NCBI GenBank assembly: GCA_009695205.1
Contig: SIBK01000049.1
Location: 1 to 36,455, forward strand
Source of the DNA: Pedosphaera sp.
GTDB lineage: Bacteria; Verrucomicrobiota; Verrucomicrobiia; Limisphaerales; UBA9464
Reading direction: 5' to 3'
DNA length: 36,455 nucleotides
Shown here: piece after piece, positions 35,172-36,455 of the stretch
Position numbering within the stretch: position 1 is the stretch's first letter
Layout: each line of letters starts with the position of its first letter
Program-made: the position numbers and the translations under genes
The notes under the pieces: generated by a model
What the model saw: the letters and a program-made list of their open reading frames with translations, nothing else
What the model was told of the DNA's origin: nothing
The model's database searches: none

Positions 35172-36278
35172 ATGTCCGAAGCAACGGCTCGCAATAAGTT
35201 CTCCTGCCCGGCCTGCGGTGGCGAGGCACAATGGAATCCTGGCAAGCAGGCGCTCATCTGTCCTTATTGTGGGGCCACCTCGCCTGCGCGTGTCGAACTC
35301 ACCGCGGCGGGCGATCAGGTTATCAAGGAAAATGACCTGGCCAGCGCGCTCCGCTCGATTCCCGATGACCAGCGAGGTTGGCAAGCGGAGAAGACGTCGG
35401 TCAAATGCCAGAGCTGCCAGGCTATTTCCGTGTTCGACCCGGCGAGAGTCGGGCAGCGCTGCGACTTCTGCGGCTCCTCGGCACTCCTGCCTTACGAGGA
35501 GTTGAAGGAAGCCTTTCGTCCCGAGAGCGTGCTGCCGATGAAGCTGGCCGAGACGCAGGTGCGAGAGAGTATTCGGCTGTGGTACGGCGGCCATTTTTGG
35601 GCGCCGGGCAAGTTAAAGAACAAGGCCATGACCGATCAGGTCAAGGGGTTGTACATCCCTTACTGGACTTTTGATGCCCAGGTCCACGCTGACTGGCGCG
35701 CCGAGAGTGGTGACTATTATTACGAAACCGAAAGTTACCGGGACACCAATGGCAACACCCAGACCCGTCAAGTGCAGAAGATCCGCTGGTATCCGAGCTC
35801 CGGTTCGCTGGACCATTTTTTCGACGACGAACTCGTTGCGGCCTCGCGCGGCGTACGTTCGGAGTTGTTGCGCGGCGTCGAGCCGTTCCCGACCAAGGAA
35901 CTCGTACCCTACAATCCCGGCTTCCTCAGTGGCTGGGTGGTGGAGCGTTACCAGATTGATTTAATCGCGGCCGCCCAGCGCGCCCGGGAGGTGATGAACG
36001 CAAAGGTGCAGCAACTCTGCGGGGCCAAGGTGCCCGGAGACACGCACCGGAACTTGCGAGTGGACATAGACTACTCCGGTCAGACGTTTAAACACATTCT
36101 CGTGCCGGTATGGCTACTGAACTACGACTATGGAACGCGAAAATTCCAGGTCGTTATCAACGCCTATACCGGAACCATCAAAGGCGAATATCCAAAGAGC
36201 TGGGTGAAGATCTTGATCGCTATCCTGCTCGTTCTCGGAGTCGTCGGGATCTTGATATTTGTGGGAAATCGCTCTTAG
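35172..36278 (+). CDS. Double zinc-ribbon membrane protein
   Basis: 368 residues. Two CxxC...CxxC zinc ribbons open the protein: Cys12/15 with Cys30/33 (CPACGG, CPYCGA) and Cys79/82 with Cys97/100 (CQSCQ, CDFCGS). A conserved soluble domain follows (LWYGGHFWAPGKLKNKAMTD, GLYIPYWTFDAQVHADW, VPVWLLNYDYGTRKFQVVIN), then one C-terminal transmembrane helix (ILIAILLVLGVVGILIFVGN) with almost no tail. It is 115 bp downstream of, and co-oriented with, the SPFH gene, and the two are likely partners at the membrane. No enzymatic motif is visible; the function is unknown. The last 177 bp of the window contain no supported gene. Confidence 0.88.
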   Translation: MSEATARNKFSCPACGGEAQWNPGKQALICPYCGATSPARVELTAAGDQVIKENDLASALRSIPDDQRGWQAEKTSVKCQSCQAISVFDPARVGQRCDFCGSSALLPYEELKEAFRPESVLPMKLAETQVRESIRLWYGGHFWAPGKLKNKAMTDQVKGLYIPYWTFDAQVHADWRAESGDYYYETESYRDTNGNTQTRQVQKIRWYPSSGSLDHFFDDELVAASRGVRSELLRGVEPFPTKELVPYNPGFLSGWVVERYQIDLIAAAQRAREVMNAKVQQLCGAKVPGDTHRNLRVDIDYSGQTFKHILVPVWLLNYDYGTRKFQVVINAYTGTIKGEYPKSWVKILIAILLVLGVVGILIFVGNRS

Positions 36279-36455
36279 GCATGGAGCCCGAACGGGTGAC
36301 ATCCCGTGGCATGGCGTGAGCGACGAATTGGCTGCCTTCCTTCCAGAATCTGACTTGGAAATCGAACACTTGCTGCTCCAGTACTGGCTGCGCGTGGGCC
36401 GAAAATGCTTGGCCTCGACCCCTGCAAGACGGAGAGTGAAGGTAGATATATGAAA

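Noticed and set aside
1..36455. CRISPR array or phage region
   Set aside because: No regularly spaced repeats, cas genes, capsid, terminase or integrase genes are seen.

Overview
The window looks like chromosome from a free-living member of the Verrucomicrobiota or a close PVC-superphylum relative. This is inferred from gene families, not from a marker gene. The clues are a planctomycete-type cytochrome (PSCyt1)/DUF1549/DUF1553 protein followed by a Tat-exported DUF1501 protein, a SGNH/beta-propeller/HEAT protein followed by an azurin-like/cytochrome c protein, a very large Ig/LamG surface protein, weak Shine-Dalgarno sites and high GC content. There is one tRNA (Ser-GCU). I see no rRNA, CRISPR array, integrase or transposase gene.

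Layout. (1) 1-3871 is the 5'-truncated, heavily mutated remnant of a secreted Ig/LamG/propeller protein. (2) 3872-5100 holds a doubtful small ORF, tRNA-Ser(GCU) on the minus strand and an apparently non-coding stretch. (3) 5101-7187 is a broken TonB-dependent receptor, followed by a 328-bp MITE-like palindromic element (7314-7641). (4) 7732-12230 is the DUF1549/DUF1553 plus DUF1501 pair, overlapping by 4 bp. (5) 21399 down to 12333 on the minus strand is a tight seven-gene catabolic operon: enolase-superfamily dehydratase, DHDPS/NAL-family lyase, DoeB-like AstE/AspA deacylase, MFS transporter, serine esterase, MlrC-type M81 metallopeptidase, second enolase-superfamily dehydratase. (6) 21952-24084 holds two adjacent broken signalling genes: a receiver/metallo-beta-lactamase-fold fusion and a DUF3365 sensor fused by deletion to an HPt remnant. 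(7) 24152-28891 carries housekeeping-type genes: rseP, a small membrane protein, a secreted sugar-isomerase-like TIM barrel, ald and radC. (8) 29085-33737 is a two-gene secreted SGNH/propeller/HEAT plus cupredoxin/cytochrome c unit. (9) 33959-36278 is an SPFH-domain protein and a double zinc-ribbon membrane protein.

How they work together. The minus-strand operon has the parts of a complete small pathway (uptake, ester and amide hydrolysis, acid-sugar dehydration, retro-aldol or related lyase step), but its substrate cannot be read from the sequence. It is the best candidate for an undescribed system. The two PVC redox units probably act in the periplasm on sugars or polymers.

The most striking pattern is decay. 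Four loci (surface protein, TonB receptor, receiver/MBL gene, DUF3365 gene) together carry six in-frame stops, each one C:G-to-T:A transition away from Gln or Trp, and about eight frame changes, mostly in short G or C runs. The other large genes read cleanly. That contrast favours genuine selective gene loss over poor sequence quality, though homopolymer errors should be excluded.
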